Assembly: GCF_036898465.1 (NCBI RefSeq)
Contig: NZ_JARUMJ010000001.1
Location: 434,001-498,000, forward strand
Length of the DNA stretch: 64,000 nt
Source of the DNA: Streptomyces sp. B21-105
GTDB taxonomy: Bacteria > Actinomycetota > Actinomycetes > Streptomycetales > Streptomycetaceae
Reading direction: 5' to 3'
Made by a program: the position numbers and the translations under genes. This document shows, piece after piece, positions 16,186 to 24,755 of the stretch (positions are counted from its first letter, which is position 1; each line of letters begins with the position of its first letter). A model generated the notes under the pieces. The model searched no databases. It was given only the letters and a program-made list of their open reading frames with translations, and was not told the origin of the DNA.

Positions 16186-16962
16186 ATGGCGCGGCATGGT
16201 GGGCGGGGTTGGTACGGCCGGGTGATCGCGGCGGCGGTCGGGGTCACCGCGATGGCCGCGGTCACCTCGGTGTGGACCGCACAGGCCGACGGCAGCGGCG
16301 CGGGGACAAAAGCGGAGGCGTCCGCGCCTCCCTCCGCGTCGGCGTCCGCCCCGGCGCGGGTCGCCGTGGACATCGCGCACGCGTCCGACCACGGGCCGCG
16401 GGGCGTCAACATCACCATCGACGACGGCCCTGATCCCGCCTGGACTCCCCAAGTCCTCGACGTGCTGCGGGAGAACGGGGTGAAGGCGACCTTCTGCATG
16501 GTGGGCACCCAGGCGCAGGCGCATCCGGACCTGGTCAAGGCCGTGGTGGCGGCAGGTCACCGGCTGTGCGACCACACCGTCTCGCACGACACGTCCATGG
16601 ACGCCAAGTCGCAGGCCTACCAGTCGCAGCAGATCCTGGACGCCGAACGCATGATCACCAAGGCTTCCGGGGGCGTCCGCCCGCTGTACTACCGGGCGCC
16701 GGGCGGCGCGTTCACCCCCTACAGCCGCGATCTCGCCGCTTCCCGCGGGATGCGACCGCTGGGCTGGAACGTAGACACCAAGGACTTCGAGCGGCCGGGC
16801 GCGGCCGCGATCGTCGCCACCGTCAAGAGCGAGGTGGGCAACGGTCCGACCATTCTGTTCCACGACGCCGGCGGTGACCGCGCACAGACCGTGACGGCGC
16901 TGCGCGAGGTCCTGCCCTGGTTGAAGCAACAGGGCTACTCCTTCGGCTTCCCGGTGCGCTGA
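16186..16962 (+). CDS. Secreted polysaccharide deacetylase (NodB, CE4)
   Basis: A 258-residue protein with a signal peptide or anchor (residues 10-35), an Ala/Ser-rich spacer and a NodB domain. Motif 1 is ITIDDGPDPAW (catalytic base and metal Asp), motif 2 HTVSHDT (the two zinc-binding His), motif 3 YYRAPGGAF (Arg), motif 4 GWNVDTKDF and motif 5 ILFHDAGG. All catalytic residues are present, so it should remove N- or O-acetyl groups from peptidoglycan, chitin or xylan outside the cell. The ATG is preceded by AAGGGCAGGG. Confidence 0.9.
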   Translation: MARHGGRGWYGRVIAAAVGVTAMAAVTSVWTAQADGSGAGTKAEASAPPSASASAPARVAVDIAHASDHGPRGVNITIDDGPDPAWTPQVLDVLRENGVKATFCMVGTQAQAHPDLVKAVVAAGHRLCDHTVSHDTSMDAKSQAYQSQQILDAERMITKASGGVRPLYYRAPGGAFTPYSRDLAASRGMRPLGWNVDTKDFERPGAAAIVATVKSEVGNGPTILFHDAGGDRAQTVTALREVLPWLKQQGYSFGFPVR

Positions 16963-17140
16963 GCGATCCGGAGTTCGATGTCGCCGGCGTGGAACAGGGG
17001 GTAACCGCACCCGGCGGCTTCCCGCGCCCCCGGGGTTCGGGCGTCGGAGATCGACGCCGGGAACCGGCCACCGGCGGGCGGCGGGCGGGCGTCGGAGGCC
17101 AGCCTGGCACGGCCCAGGTCGCAGCCACGGCTGCGGGAGG

Positions 17141-17623
17141 TCAGATCCGGCCGCCGGTGAGCCGGGTGAGGGGACCGTGCGTGTGGCGGGCCGAACGGCG
17201 CCCGACGGCGTACGAGGCGGCCGTCAGCGCCGACAGCCCCGCGCCCACGCCGGCCGCGATCAGCTTTCGGTGCGCGACGACCGTCCAGGCCGTCTTCGCG
17301 GTCGCGGCCACCTGGCCCGAGGTCGTGACGATCGCCTGACGGCTCGCCTCGACGCCCCGCGCGGCGCTGTGGGCCGCGCTCTGCACGGCGCCGGTCGTCG
17401 CCTCGGCCGTGCGCCGGACGCCGGTCCTGGTGACCTCGGCGGCGTCGTCGGTCTTCGTCGCGGCGTCACGCGCGGCGCGTGCGGCCGGAGCCGTCGCCTT
17501 CGCGGTGGTCTGGCGGGCCTTGGCCGCGGTCGCCCGCTTCGCCGCGGACCCGTCGCCCGCGGTCGCCTTTCCGGAAGAGTTCGTGTGGGTGCTCGTCTTC
17601 TTGTTCGGTTCACTCATGGACAT
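17141..17623 (-). CDS. Ala/Thr-rich hypothetical protein
   Basis: A 160-residue protein of low complexity: a polar N-terminus (SEPNKKTSTHTNSSG), a long Ala/Thr/Arg-rich helix-forming region like histone-tail or phasin-like sequences, and one possible membrane helix (KLIAAGVGAGLSALTAASYAVG) before a basic C-terminus. GAGGGG lies 6 nt upstream of ATG 17623; an in-frame ATG six bases downstream is possible. Function unknown; 36 bp separate it from the oxidoreductase gene, which is transcribed toward it in the same direction. Confidence 0.55.
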   Translation of the reverse strand: MSMSEPNKKTSTHTNSSGKATAGDGSAAKRATAAKARQTTAKATAPAARAARDAATKTDDAAEVTRTGVRRTAEATTGAVQSAAHSAARGVEASRQAIVTTSGQVAATAKTAWTVVAHRKLIAAGVGAGLSALTAASYAVGRRSARHTHGPLTRLTGGRI

Positions 17624-17659
17624 CGCGTTGCCCCTCACTCCGGCGGCAAACCCGTCCGC

Positions 17660-18532
17660 TCACCCCTCGTGAGGGTCGCGCTCGACCAGGTCGGCGATCA
17701 GCTGCGCGCCGGTGACGGCCGGATCGTCCTTGTGGGCCTCCCACCGGGCGAACGTCCGCGCCGCCGCCTCGGCGAGCCCGGCCGGCGCGCCCACGGCCCG
17801 CCAGGCGCCGGCGATCTCGTGCATCTCCGGTTCCCATCGCCAGGCCCGCGACCCGGCGGCGGCCCACCGGTCCTTCGCCGCCAGCGGCGTTCCGGGCAGC
17901 AGGTGGTCCGCCAGGTCGAGCAGATCGTCCAGCACACCGTGGCCGTCGGCCAGCGCGCAGGCCTGGGCGGCCAGAGCGTACGAGATCTTGTTGTACGCGG
18001 CGAAGGACAGCTTGAGCGCCGACGCCCGCCCGATCGGGCCCGGCAGGGCGACCGGGGTGAGCGCGGTGCCGTCGAACACGTCGGCGACGCGGGCCACGGC
18101 GGCGGCGTCGCCCGAGAGGTACAGCCGGGTCATGCCCGCCCGGCGCGGCGGCGGTCCGGTGATTCCTCCGTCGACCACCGTGACGTCGGCCCCCTCGAAC
18201 ACCGCGGCGATCTCGGTCATCCGCTCGGGACTCACCGCGTTGGCGTCGACGTACACGCCGCTGAAGCCGGCCGACGCCACCTGTTCGGCGACGTCGAGCG
18301 CGGCGGCCGGCGGGCACACGCTCAGCACGAGCCGGCACGTCCCGGTCAGTTCCTCGATGCCGGAAGCGGACCGCAGACCGGAGGCGGCGGCCCGCTCCCG
18401 TGTCGCCGCCGAGCGTCCGCGCGGCAGCCACCAGACCTCGGCTCCCGCGGCCACGGCCGCCGCCGCGACAGTCGCTCCCATCTCCCCCGGATGCAGGATT
18501 CCCACGCCTCGATGCCCCATGGGGTGGACCAT
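17660..18532 (-). CDS. NAD(P)-dependent beta-hydroxyacid dehydrogenase-like
   Basis: A 290-residue Rossmann-fold protein of the 6-phosphogluconate-dehydrogenase superfamily. The N-terminal dinucleotide site is GILHPGEMGATVA, followed by VLSVCPPAAA and YVDANAVSPERM. The second half is the helical DUF1932-type domain with GPIGRASALKLSFAAYNK (the conserved Lys region). Substrate is unknown. The ATG at 18532 is used; ATG at 18520 is equally plausible since neither has a good ribosome site. An MFS exporter gene lies 44 bp upstream in the same direction. Confidence 0.8.
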   Translation of the reverse strand: MVHPMGHRGVGILHPGEMGATVAAAAVAAGAEVWWLPRGRSAATRERAAASGLRSASGIEELTGTCRLVLSVCPPAAALDVAEQVASAGFSGVYVDANAVSPERMTEIAAVFEGADVTVVDGGITGPPPRRAGMTRLYLSGDAAAVARVADVFDGTALTPVALPGPIGRASALKLSFAAYNKISYALAAQACALADGHGVLDDLLDLADHLLPGTPLAAKDRWAAAGSRAWRWEPEMHEIAGAWRAVGAPAGLAEAAARTFARWEAHKDDPAVTGAQLIADLVERDPHEG

Positions 18533-18576
18533 ATCCCCGGCGGACCGGGCGGGTGCCGGCCGCCGGTGGGCGACGG

Positions 18577-20127
18577 TCAGACTCCGCCCGGGACCGTGCC
18601 GCCCTTGAGGCGTTCCAGGTCCGACGGACGGACCTGGATGACCAGCACCGCGATCAGAGCGGCGAGGACCGTGAAGATCGCCGCCATGACGAAGGCCGCC
18701 GAGACGCCGGAGGTGAGCACCTCGTCACCCCAGGGGTCGGGGAGCACCCCGGTCTGCCGGAAGCGCAGGCGTTCGGCGGGAGTCGCCTGCGCCAGGAAGT
18801 CGGACACCTGCTGGTCCGCCTCGTTCCGGCTGGCCGTGCCGTACATGGTGACCAGGATGGACAGGCCCAGCGAACCGCCCACCTGCTGGGTGGCGTTGAG
18901 CAGGCCGGAGGCGGCACCGGTCTCCTGCGGGGTGACGTCGGAGAGCGCCATGAGGGTGAGGGAGACGAACTCCATGCCCATGCCGAGGCTGAAGACGAGC
19001 ATCGGGCCGAGGACGCTGCCCGCGTACGTGGAGTGCACGTCCGTGAGGGTCAGCCAGGACAGCCCGGCCGCCGCGAGGACCGCGCCCCCCACCATGAACG
19101 GTTTCGGGCCGTACTTCGGCAGGAACCGTGAGGCCAGTCCGGCGCCGACCGCGATGACCGCGCTCACCGGCAGGAAGGCGAACCCGGCGGCCAGCGGGCT
19201 GAAGCCGAGCACGTTCTGCACGAAGAGCGTGAGGAAGAAGAACATGCCGAAGATCGCGGCGGCGAGGCACAGCATGATGCCGTACGTGCCCGCTCGGTTG
19301 CGGTCGGCGAACATGTGCAGCGGCGTGATGGGCTGCCGGGAACGCCGCTCGATCAGGACGAACGCGGCGAGGACGACGACGGCCGCGGCGAACGAGACCA
19401 GCGTGATGGTGTCCCGCCACCCTTCCTGGGCGGCTCTGATGAACCCGTACACCAGCAGGACCATGCCCACGGTGGAGGTCAGCGCCCCCGTGAGGTCGAA
19501 GCGGCCGGGATGGCGCTCGGACTCCTTGATGTAGCGGGGGGTGGCCAGCGCGATGAGCAGGCCGATGGGGACGTTGACGAAGAGCACCCACCGCCAGTTC
19601 AGCCATTCGACGAGCATGCCGCCGGCGAGCAGACCGATCGCGCCGCCGCCCGCCGAGACCGCGGCGAAGACGCCGAACGCCCGGTTGCGTTCGGGGCCTT
19701 CACGGAACGTCGTGCTGACGAGGCTGAGCGCGGTCGGCGACGCCACGGCCCCGCCGACGCCCTGCAGGGCGCGCGCGGCGAGGAGTTGGGGTTCGTTCTG
19801 GGCGAGACCGCCCAGCAGTGAGGCGACCACGAACAGCAGCACGCCGAAGACGAACACGCGCCGCCGGCCGAGGATGTCGCCGGTTCGGCCGCCGAGCAGC
19901 AGCAGACCGCCGAAGGTGAGGGTGTAGGCGTTGACCACCCAGGCCAGGCTCGTCGTGGAGAAGCCCAGGGAGCGTTGGATGTCCGGCAGCGCGATGTTCA
20001 CGATGGTGATGTCGAGGACCACCATCAGCTGGCACGAGGCGATGACCAGCAGCGCCATCGCGTTGCCGCCGCCGTCCTTTCGGGCGGCGGCCTGGGCTGC
20101 TGAGGTCGGCTGGGGAACGCTGCTCAT
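18577..20127 (-). CDS. MFS drug exporter, DHA2 (EmrB/QacA) family
   Basis: A 516-residue transporter with 14 predicted membrane helices. The motifs are LDITIVNIALPDIQ (motif D1), GGRTGDILGRRRVF (motif A), ALQGVGGAVASPTALSLV (motif B-like) and GGAIGLLAGGMLVEWLNWRWVLFVNVPIG (motif C). These proton-driven pumps export drugs or secondary metabolites. The frame continues far upstream, but the ATG at 20127, with GAGG before it and D1 at the usual distance, is the natural start. It follows the AraC gene on the same strand after 332 bp. Confidence 0.88.
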   Translation of the reverse strand: MSSVPQPTSAAQAAARKDGGGNAMALLVIASCQLMVVLDITIVNIALPDIQRSLGFSTTSLAWVVNAYTLTFGGLLLLGGRTGDILGRRRVFVFGVLLFVVASLLGGLAQNEPQLLAARALQGVGGAVASPTALSLVSTTFREGPERNRAFGVFAAVSAGGGAIGLLAGGMLVEWLNWRWVLFVNVPIGLLIALATPRYIKESERHPGRFDLTGALTSTVGMVLLVYGFIRAAQEGWRDTITLVSFAAAVVVLAAFVLIERRSRQPITPLHMFADRNRAGTYGIMLCLAAAIFGMFFFLTLFVQNVLGFSPLAAGFAFLPVSAVIAVGAGLASRFLPKYGPKPFMVGGAVLAAAGLSWLTLTDVHSTYAGSVLGPMLVFSLGMGMEFVSLTLMALSDVTPQETGAASGLLNATQQVGGSLGLSILVTMYGTASRNEADQQVSDFLAQATPAERLRFRQTGVLPDPWGDEVLTSGVSAAFVMAAIFTVLAALIAVLVIQVRPSDLERLKGGTVPGGV

Positions 20128-20459
20128 GACGCCTCGTCCGCTCGGGAGGCGGGCCCTCGGCGAGAGGTCGGTGGACGGGTGCGTCCTGCGTCCACCGCCG
20201 GGTCCACCGTTTGACCGTACGCCCGTGGCAGAGCCCTCACCACTCGGGCCGTGCCAGGGCTCCCCTGTAGTCCTGGCACGGCTTCCGCAGGTCGCGGGCG
20301 GTGCCGCGCGTGACCAGGATGCAGGAGAGACGCCCGGTGTGTCGTTGGCGGACCGTCCACTTCCGCTTGGCACAGCGTCCACAGCTGACGACAGGACCGG
20401 ACCGGAACGGCGGCCGGAGGTACCGGATCGCCCCGGAGGCCCCCGGATCGTCCGGAGGG
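20128..20459. other. Intergenic gap between MFS and AraC genes
   Basis: The 332 bp hold no supported gene and no clear hairpin. They must contain the MFS promoter; no confident -10/-35 pair stands out. Confidence 0.4.
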
Positions 20460-21449
20460 TCAGGGCTCGGTGAGCGCCTGTTCGCGCAGTTCGCTGGGCG
20501 GGATGCCGTAGGCGGTGCGGAACGCCCGGGTGAACTCGGCGGCGCGGGGAAAGCCCCAGCGGGCGGCCACGGCGTGGACGGGCAGGGAGCGCAGCCGGGG
20601 GTCGGCGAGGTCGCGGCGGGCGTGTTCGAGGCGCTGGTCGCGGATGTAGGAGGCGACGGTGAGGCCTTCGGCCTGGAAGAGGCGGTACAGGTAGCTGCGG
20701 GAGATGTGGTGCGCGGCGGCGATGGCGGCGGGGGTCAGGTCCGGGTCGCCGAGTCGCCCGCGGATGAACGTCTTGATCTGGAGGGCGAGGGTGCGGCCGT
20801 GGCTCTCCGGCGAGAGCCTGGGGTCGGCGTCCGCGGCGTGCGCGAAGACGGCCGTGACCAGGTCGGCGGCGACCGTGCCCAACCGGGGCGCGTCCGAGGG
20901 CTGATAGGCGGACGTGTCCGACACCAGGCGCAGGAGGAACTGTGCGAGCAGTGCGCCGATGCCTTCGCGGCCCGATATGTGGCGTCCGATGACCTGGTCG
21001 GCGTGGTGCCCGGGCACGGCCACCAGCGACCGCGGGATCTCGACGCCGACCATGGTGACCGGCTCGGGGCCGGTGTGGATGTCGTAGCTCCGGGAGGAGG
21101 AGTTGGTGTGGAACTCGTTGATGCGGTAGGCGGCCTGCTGCCGCCCCCAGTCGGCGGCGCCCTCGCCCTTCAGCAGGAGGGAGAGGTGATAGACCTCGGG
21201 ATCGGACTGGCGGACGAGCTTGGGGGTGCGGCGGAAGACCAGGTGGTCGAAGGTGGCAGGCCACACGGTCACGTCGCCCAGGGGGATGACGCGTTGCCGG
21301 CCCCGGTAGTCCGCGGCGCGGTCGCTGGAGAGCTGCATGGGCGCGTGCGTACGGCCCATGCGCTCCGCCCACGCCTCGAACCGGGCGTCCACCGGCAGGT
21401 CGGTGGTGCGGAAGACCGACTCGTGCAACACGGGCGTAGTCAACCACAC
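20460..21449 (-). CDS. AraC-family regulator (AraC_binding_2)
   Basis: A 329-residue regulator. Residues 20-190 form the AraC-binding-like sensor domain (WAERMGRTHAPMQL, YHLSLLLKGEG). Residues 215-320 hold two helix-turn-helix motifs: TPAAIAAAHHISRSYLYRLF and LPVHAVAARWGFPRAAEFTRAFR followed by the typical YGIPPSELRE. This architecture is common in streptomycete activators. Start GTG 21449. Upstream of and co-directional with the DHA2 exporter, so control of that gene is a reasonable inference. Confidence 0.88.
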   Translation of the reverse strand: MWLTTPVLHESVFRTTDLPVDARFEAWAERMGRTHAPMQLSSDRAADYRGRQRVIPLGDVTVWPATFDHLVFRRTPKLVRQSDPEVYHLSLLLKGEGAADWGRQQAAYRINEFHTNSSSRSYDIHTGPEPVTMVGVEIPRSLVAVPGHHADQVIGRHISGREGIGALLAQFLLRLVSDTSAYQPSDAPRLGTVAADLVTAVFAHAADADPRLSPESHGRTLALQIKTFIRGRLGDPDLTPAAIAAAHHISRSYLYRLFQAEGLTVASYIRDQRLEHARRDLADPRLRSLPVHAVAARWGFPRAAEFTRAFRTAYGIPPSELREQALTEP

Positions 21450-21480
21450 CGCCCATACAGGCCGTTCGGCGGCGCTCGGG

Positions 21481-22128
21481 TCACTTCAGGTGGGCCGTGT
21501 CGACGGTGACGGAGTCGTTGTCGTTGGCGGTGACCGAGATGTAGCCGGGGTCGCCGTTGCGGTCGAGGTAGCACGTGACGTAGGCGACGCCGACCGCGGT
21601 CCTGCGCACGGGGTGCTCGGTGACGGCCTTGCGGCAGCCCTGAGCGGTGGGCGGCTCGGACGATCCCCACTCGGCCAGTTTGCCGGCGGTGGACAGCAGG
21701 TATCCGCCCTGCGCGTAGACGGCGTCCGTGCCGGCGTCGGCCACCGCGGGCGGGGATTGGGTGAAGTCGTAGCCCGTGGGCACCGTCCGGCCGTCCGCGT
21801 TCTTCATGACGAACCCGCGGACCACGGCGGTGGACGGCGAGGGCGTCGAGTCGGGCAGGGCGGCCGACACCGCCGCGCCGCCTCCCCCGACGACCGCCAC
21901 GGCCGTGAGGCCTGCGATCACGGGATGGGCGAAGGCCAGACTGAGCAATGGCCCGACGACCGGGACCGAGAATTTCATCTGGGTGTTCTTCTGCGTGATC
22001 CTGGCGTTGTCGCCCGCGGTCACCGTCTGTGTCGGGGAGTGGTGGGCGCCGGGCGGGGGCGGCACGTCGGTGTCGTCGTGCGGGGCGGGGCCGCCGGGTC
22101 GCGCGCCGCGCATACGGTCGGTGTTCAT
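21481..22128 (-). CDS. Membrane-anchored hypothetical protein
   Basis: A 215-residue protein: a polar, Pro-rich cytoplasmic N-terminus, a membrane helix (PVIAGLTAVAVVGGGGAAVSAA, about residues 67-90) and an extracytoplasmic domain of about 120 residues. That domain has two Cys (GCRKAV, TCYLDRNGD) and ends VTVDTAHLK. Start chosen at ATG 22128; ATG 22188 further upstream adds residues of poor quality. No family recognised. It ends 31 bp before the AraC gene start on the same strand. Confidence 0.6.
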   Translation of the reverse strand: MNTDRMRGARPGGPAPHDDTDVPPPPGAHHSPTQTVTAGDNARITQKNTQMKFSVPVVGPLLSLAFAHPVIAGLTAVAVVGGGGAAVSAALPDSTPSPSTAVVRGFVMKNADGRTVPTGYDFTQSPPAVADAGTDAVYAQGGYLLSTAGKLAEWGSSEPPTAQGCRKAVTEHPVRRTAVGVAYVTCYLDRNGDPGYISVTANDNDSVTVDTAHLK

Positions 22129-22469
22129 GACTCGGGACGCTAGCGACGTGGCGTCCACCGGTCTTGTTTTGTCAGCGATTGTCGCCAACAGGCCATTTGT
22201 GGACGCTCTGAGCGACGAGCGTGACCGGCGCGACGAAGAGTTCGGACATGCTACCGCGCAGTCATATTACTGAACCGTAACCTACCGACCGCTACCCGAG
22301 GTAACCGTGCCCTCGCTACGGTCCTGACAGTTCGTCTAAGAGCGGTACCGGGCAGCGGAGGCGACCGCGGCTCCGGGCCGCTCGGTCGTCACGGTCCGCA
22401 CCCCACCGGACCGTCCTTTGTCCGAGCCGCAGACGAAGGCTCGGCCTCCCTCTCCCCCGGAGGTCCGCC
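22129..22469. other. Divergent intergenic region, 341 bp
   Basis: Separates the minus-strand anchored protein from the plus-strand lipase. It is locally AT-richer around 22260-22290 (CATATTACTGAACCGTAACC), probably promoter DNA. No gene or clear operator found. Confidence 0.4.
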
Positions 22470-23795
22470 ATGCCCACCCCCACCCGCATGCTGGCCGCGG
22501 CCGTCACCGCCGCCGCCTGCCTCGGCGTCACCACGGTACCGGCCGACGCCGCGTCCGAGCCGGGGGCCGTGGTCTCCCGCGGCGTCACGATCCCCGCCTT
22601 CTACACCCCGCCCGCCGCGCTTCCCGCGGCCGACGGCGCGCTGATCCGCTCCGAGCCGCTCCCCCTGGCGCTCAGCCTGCCGGGGATCGACGGACCGCTG
22701 CCGGGCACCGCGACCCGCCTCATGTACAAGTCCACCGACTCCGCCGGCCGGCCCATGGCGGTCACCGGCGCCTACCTCGAGCCGTCCGCCCGCTGGAAGG
22801 GCAAGGGTCCACGGCCGCTGGTCGCCCTGGCCCCCGGCACCATGGGCCAGGGCGACCAGTGCGCGGCCTCGCTCGGCCTCGAACGCCCGCTCCTGGTCAA
22901 CGGGCAGACGCTGTCCGTCGGTTACGAGGACCTGGCGATCTACCGCCTCCTCGCCCGCGGCATCGCCGTCGTCGTCACCGACTACGCCGGCCTCGGCGGC
23001 ACGGACCGGCTGCACACCTACGTCAACCGGGTCGACGAGGCGCACGCCGTCCTCGACGCCGTCCGCGCCGTCCGCGCGTTCCCCGGCGCCTCGCCGACTG
23101 CGGGCTCCCGGATCGCGCTGTACGGATACAGCCAGGGCGGCGGGGCCACGGCCGCCGCCGCCGAACTCCAGCCCTCCTACGCACCGGACGTCACCCTCGC
23201 CGGCACCTACAGCGGCGCGCCGCCCGCCGATCTGGCCGCCGTCACCAAGGCCATCGACGGCAGCGACCTGGCCGGCGCGCTGGGCTGGTCCGTCAACGGC
23301 TTCCTGCAGTCCGACCCCGAGCTCGAGCCGATCGCCCGGGCGCACCTGAACGACGCGGGCCGGGCCGCCCTCGAGGACCTGTCGACGATGTGCGTCGGCG
23401 ACGCCCTCCTCGCCTACAACTCGGCGCGCAGCAACGCCTGGACCGCCGACGGGCGTTCCCTCAGCGCCGTCGTCGAGTCGGAGCCGAAGCTCGAGGCGTT
23501 CCTGGCCGACCAGCGCATCGGCGCCCGCGCACCGGCGTCCCCGGTACGGGTGGCGACCGGCACCGCCGACGACCTGGTGCCGCACGCGCAGGCGCGCGGC
23601 CTCGCCGTCGCCTGGTGCGCCAAGGGCGTCTCCGTCACCTACAAGCCGGTGATCCTGCCCGGTCTCGGCCGGGCGCTGATCAACCACTTCACGCCGTTGA
23701 TCGTCGACCAGGGCGAGGCGATCTCCTGGCTGACGGACCGACTCGACGGGAAGCCCGCCGCGTCCGACTGCGCCACGCTCCCGCTGCGCCCCTGA
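22470..23795 (+). CDS. Secreted lipase (LIP family)
   Basis: A 441-residue alpha/beta hydrolase with signal peptide (cleavage after VPADAAS). The nucleophile elbow is LYGYSQGGGAT (S221); the acid is likely in GTADDLVPH and the His in LINHFTPL near the end. LAPGTMGQGDQCAAS supplies the oxyanion region. Length and order match secretory lipases related to Candida lipases and actinobacterial triacylglycerol lipases. CCGGAGG precedes the ATG. A strong hairpin follows the stop. Confidence 0.85.
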   Translation: MPTPTRMLAAAVTAAACLGVTTVPADAASEPGAVVSRGVTIPAFYTPPAALPAADGALIRSEPLPLALSLPGIDGPLPGTATRLMYKSTDSAGRPMAVTGAYLEPSARWKGKGPRPLVALAPGTMGQGDQCAASLGLERPLLVNGQTLSVGYEDLAIYRLLARGIAVVVTDYAGLGGTDRLHTYVNRVDEAHAVLDAVRAVRAFPGASPTAGSRIALYGYSQGGGATAAAAELQPSYAPDVTLAGTYSGAPPADLAAVTKAIDGSDLAGALGWSVNGFLQSDPELEPIARAHLNDAGRAALEDLSTMCVGDALLAYNSARSNAWTADGRSLSAVVESEPKLEAFLADQRIGARAPASPVRVATGTADDLVPHAQARGLAVAWCAKGVSVTYKPVILPGLGRALINHFTPLIVDQGEAISWLTDRLDGKPAASDCATLPLRP

Positions 23796-23808
23796 CCCCG
23801 CCCAGGAC

Positions 23809-23851
23809 GGCGGCGGCCGGTGCGCGCCTCGCGGACGCGCCGGCCGCCGCC
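23809..23851. terminator. Bidirectional hairpin terminator
   Basis: GGCGGCGGCCGG (23809-23820) pairs perfectly with CCGGCCGCCGCC (23840-23851) and further TGCGCG/CGCG pairs extend the stem. It lies between convergent genes. Confidence 0.7.
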
Positions 23852-23904
23852 ACGGCCCTTCCCGCTCCCCACGGCGTCTCGCATCAGCAGCCCCGGAACC
23901 GGTC

Positions 23905-24243
23905 TCAGAACCACCACTGAATGAAGAGGGAGCTCAGGAAGACCGTGAGGCCGATGTGGAAGATGACCAGGTAGATCCACTGCGACACGCGCATGCGCCA
24001 GGCGGTCGACTTGAGGATCTCCCACTCGCTGACGGCGTAGGCGGCCAGGCCGAGCGCCAGCACCTCCCACACCACGAGCCACCAGCCCGACGGGTGCTCC
24101 CCCGTCGTCGCGGCCATCGCGGCCGGGATCCGGGCCACGCGCCCCAGGATGACGAGGGCGATGAGGAGCTTGTGCCAGCCATGACGGACCGCCGGTGCGG
24201 CCGTGACGTGAGGGGCGGAGATGGATCCTGTGGACATTCGCAC
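23905..24243 (-). CDS. Small integral membrane protein
   Basis: A 112-residue protein with three predicted helices (KLLIALVILGRVARIPAAMA, WLVVWEVLALGLAAYAVSEW, QWIYLVIFHIGLTVFLSSLF) ending QWWF. No family recognised. GAGGGTG is 8 nt upstream of GTG 24243; ATG 24237 is an alternative two codons in. Confidence 0.55.
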   Translation of the reverse strand: MRMSTGSISAPHVTAAPAVRHGWHKLLIALVILGRVARIPAAMAATTGEHPSGWWLVVWEVLALGLAAYAVSEWEILKSTAWRMRVSQWIYLVIFHIGLTVFLSSLFIQWWF

Positions 24244-24329
24244 ATTTGATCACCCTCGCGCGACGGAATCCACCGTTCCTCCTGTCTGCGCGGCAACGGA
24301 CTCACCGCCCGGCCCGGTCGGCGGGCTGC

Positions 24330-24677
24330 TCAGTCGGCGGCCGGGGCGTCGCCCCGCCAGTCGAGACGGCGGCCGTCGGCGCCGCGTCGCCCGTACAGGG
24401 CGCGGCCGCCGGGCCCGTAGCGTCCGATCTCCGTGGTCAGCGCCACCTCGCGCAGGTCATGGTCGGGCCGGTCCGTGACGTCCAGCAACAGCCCGTCCAG
24501 CGGGCCGCCCACCAGTTGTGCGTACGCGCGGCCCGGGCGGGGGCCCGCGTCGTCGTGGTCGGCGCCGTACACCCGGCCCCGCAAGAACTCAGCCTCGTCC
24601 ATGACCGACAGCGTGGCATCCACCACTGACAACGCCCCGCTCGCCGACGGGTCCGCGCCGAAGGGGTCGACACCCAT
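24330..24677 (-). CDS. Hypothetical protein, 115 aa
   Basis: A soluble acidic protein with a central segment YAQLVGGPLDGLLLDVTDRPD, a pattern seen in several uncharacterised streptomycete proteins. It has no membrane helix or Cys. A terminator-like hairpin lies just upstream, serving the M4 protease gene behind it, so it is probably transcribed separately. Confidence 0.55.
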   Translation of the reverse strand: MGVDPFGADPSASGALSVVDATLSVMDEAEFLRGRVYGADHDDAGPRPGRAYAQLVGGPLDGLLLDVTDRPDHDLREVALTTEIGRYGPGGRALYGRRGADGRRLDWRGDAPAAD

Positions 24678-24704
24678 GTGTCCCTGACGGGCTGATCCGG
24701 ACGC

Positions 24705-24740
24705 ACCGCCGCTCGGGTCTCGAAGGACCCGGGCGGCGGT
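24705..24740 (-). terminator. Hairpin terminator for M4 protease gene
   Basis: ACCGCCGCTCGGGTC (24705-24719) and GACCCGGGCGGCGGT (24726-24740) form a long GC-rich stem with a six-base loop, 16 bp after the protease stop. Confidence 0.7.
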
Positions 24741-24755
24741 GTGGGGCGGTCGGCG

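Noticed and set aside
20124..20360. 78-residue frame between the MFS and AraC genes
   Set aside because: No start signal, no recognisable protein, and it overlaps the MFS start region.
18577..21456. A 959-residue frame apparently fusing unrelated sequence to the DHA2 exporter
   Set aside because: The extra N-terminal part is Arg/Pro-rich antisense-frame sequence over the AraC gene; the exporter's natural start is ATG 20127.
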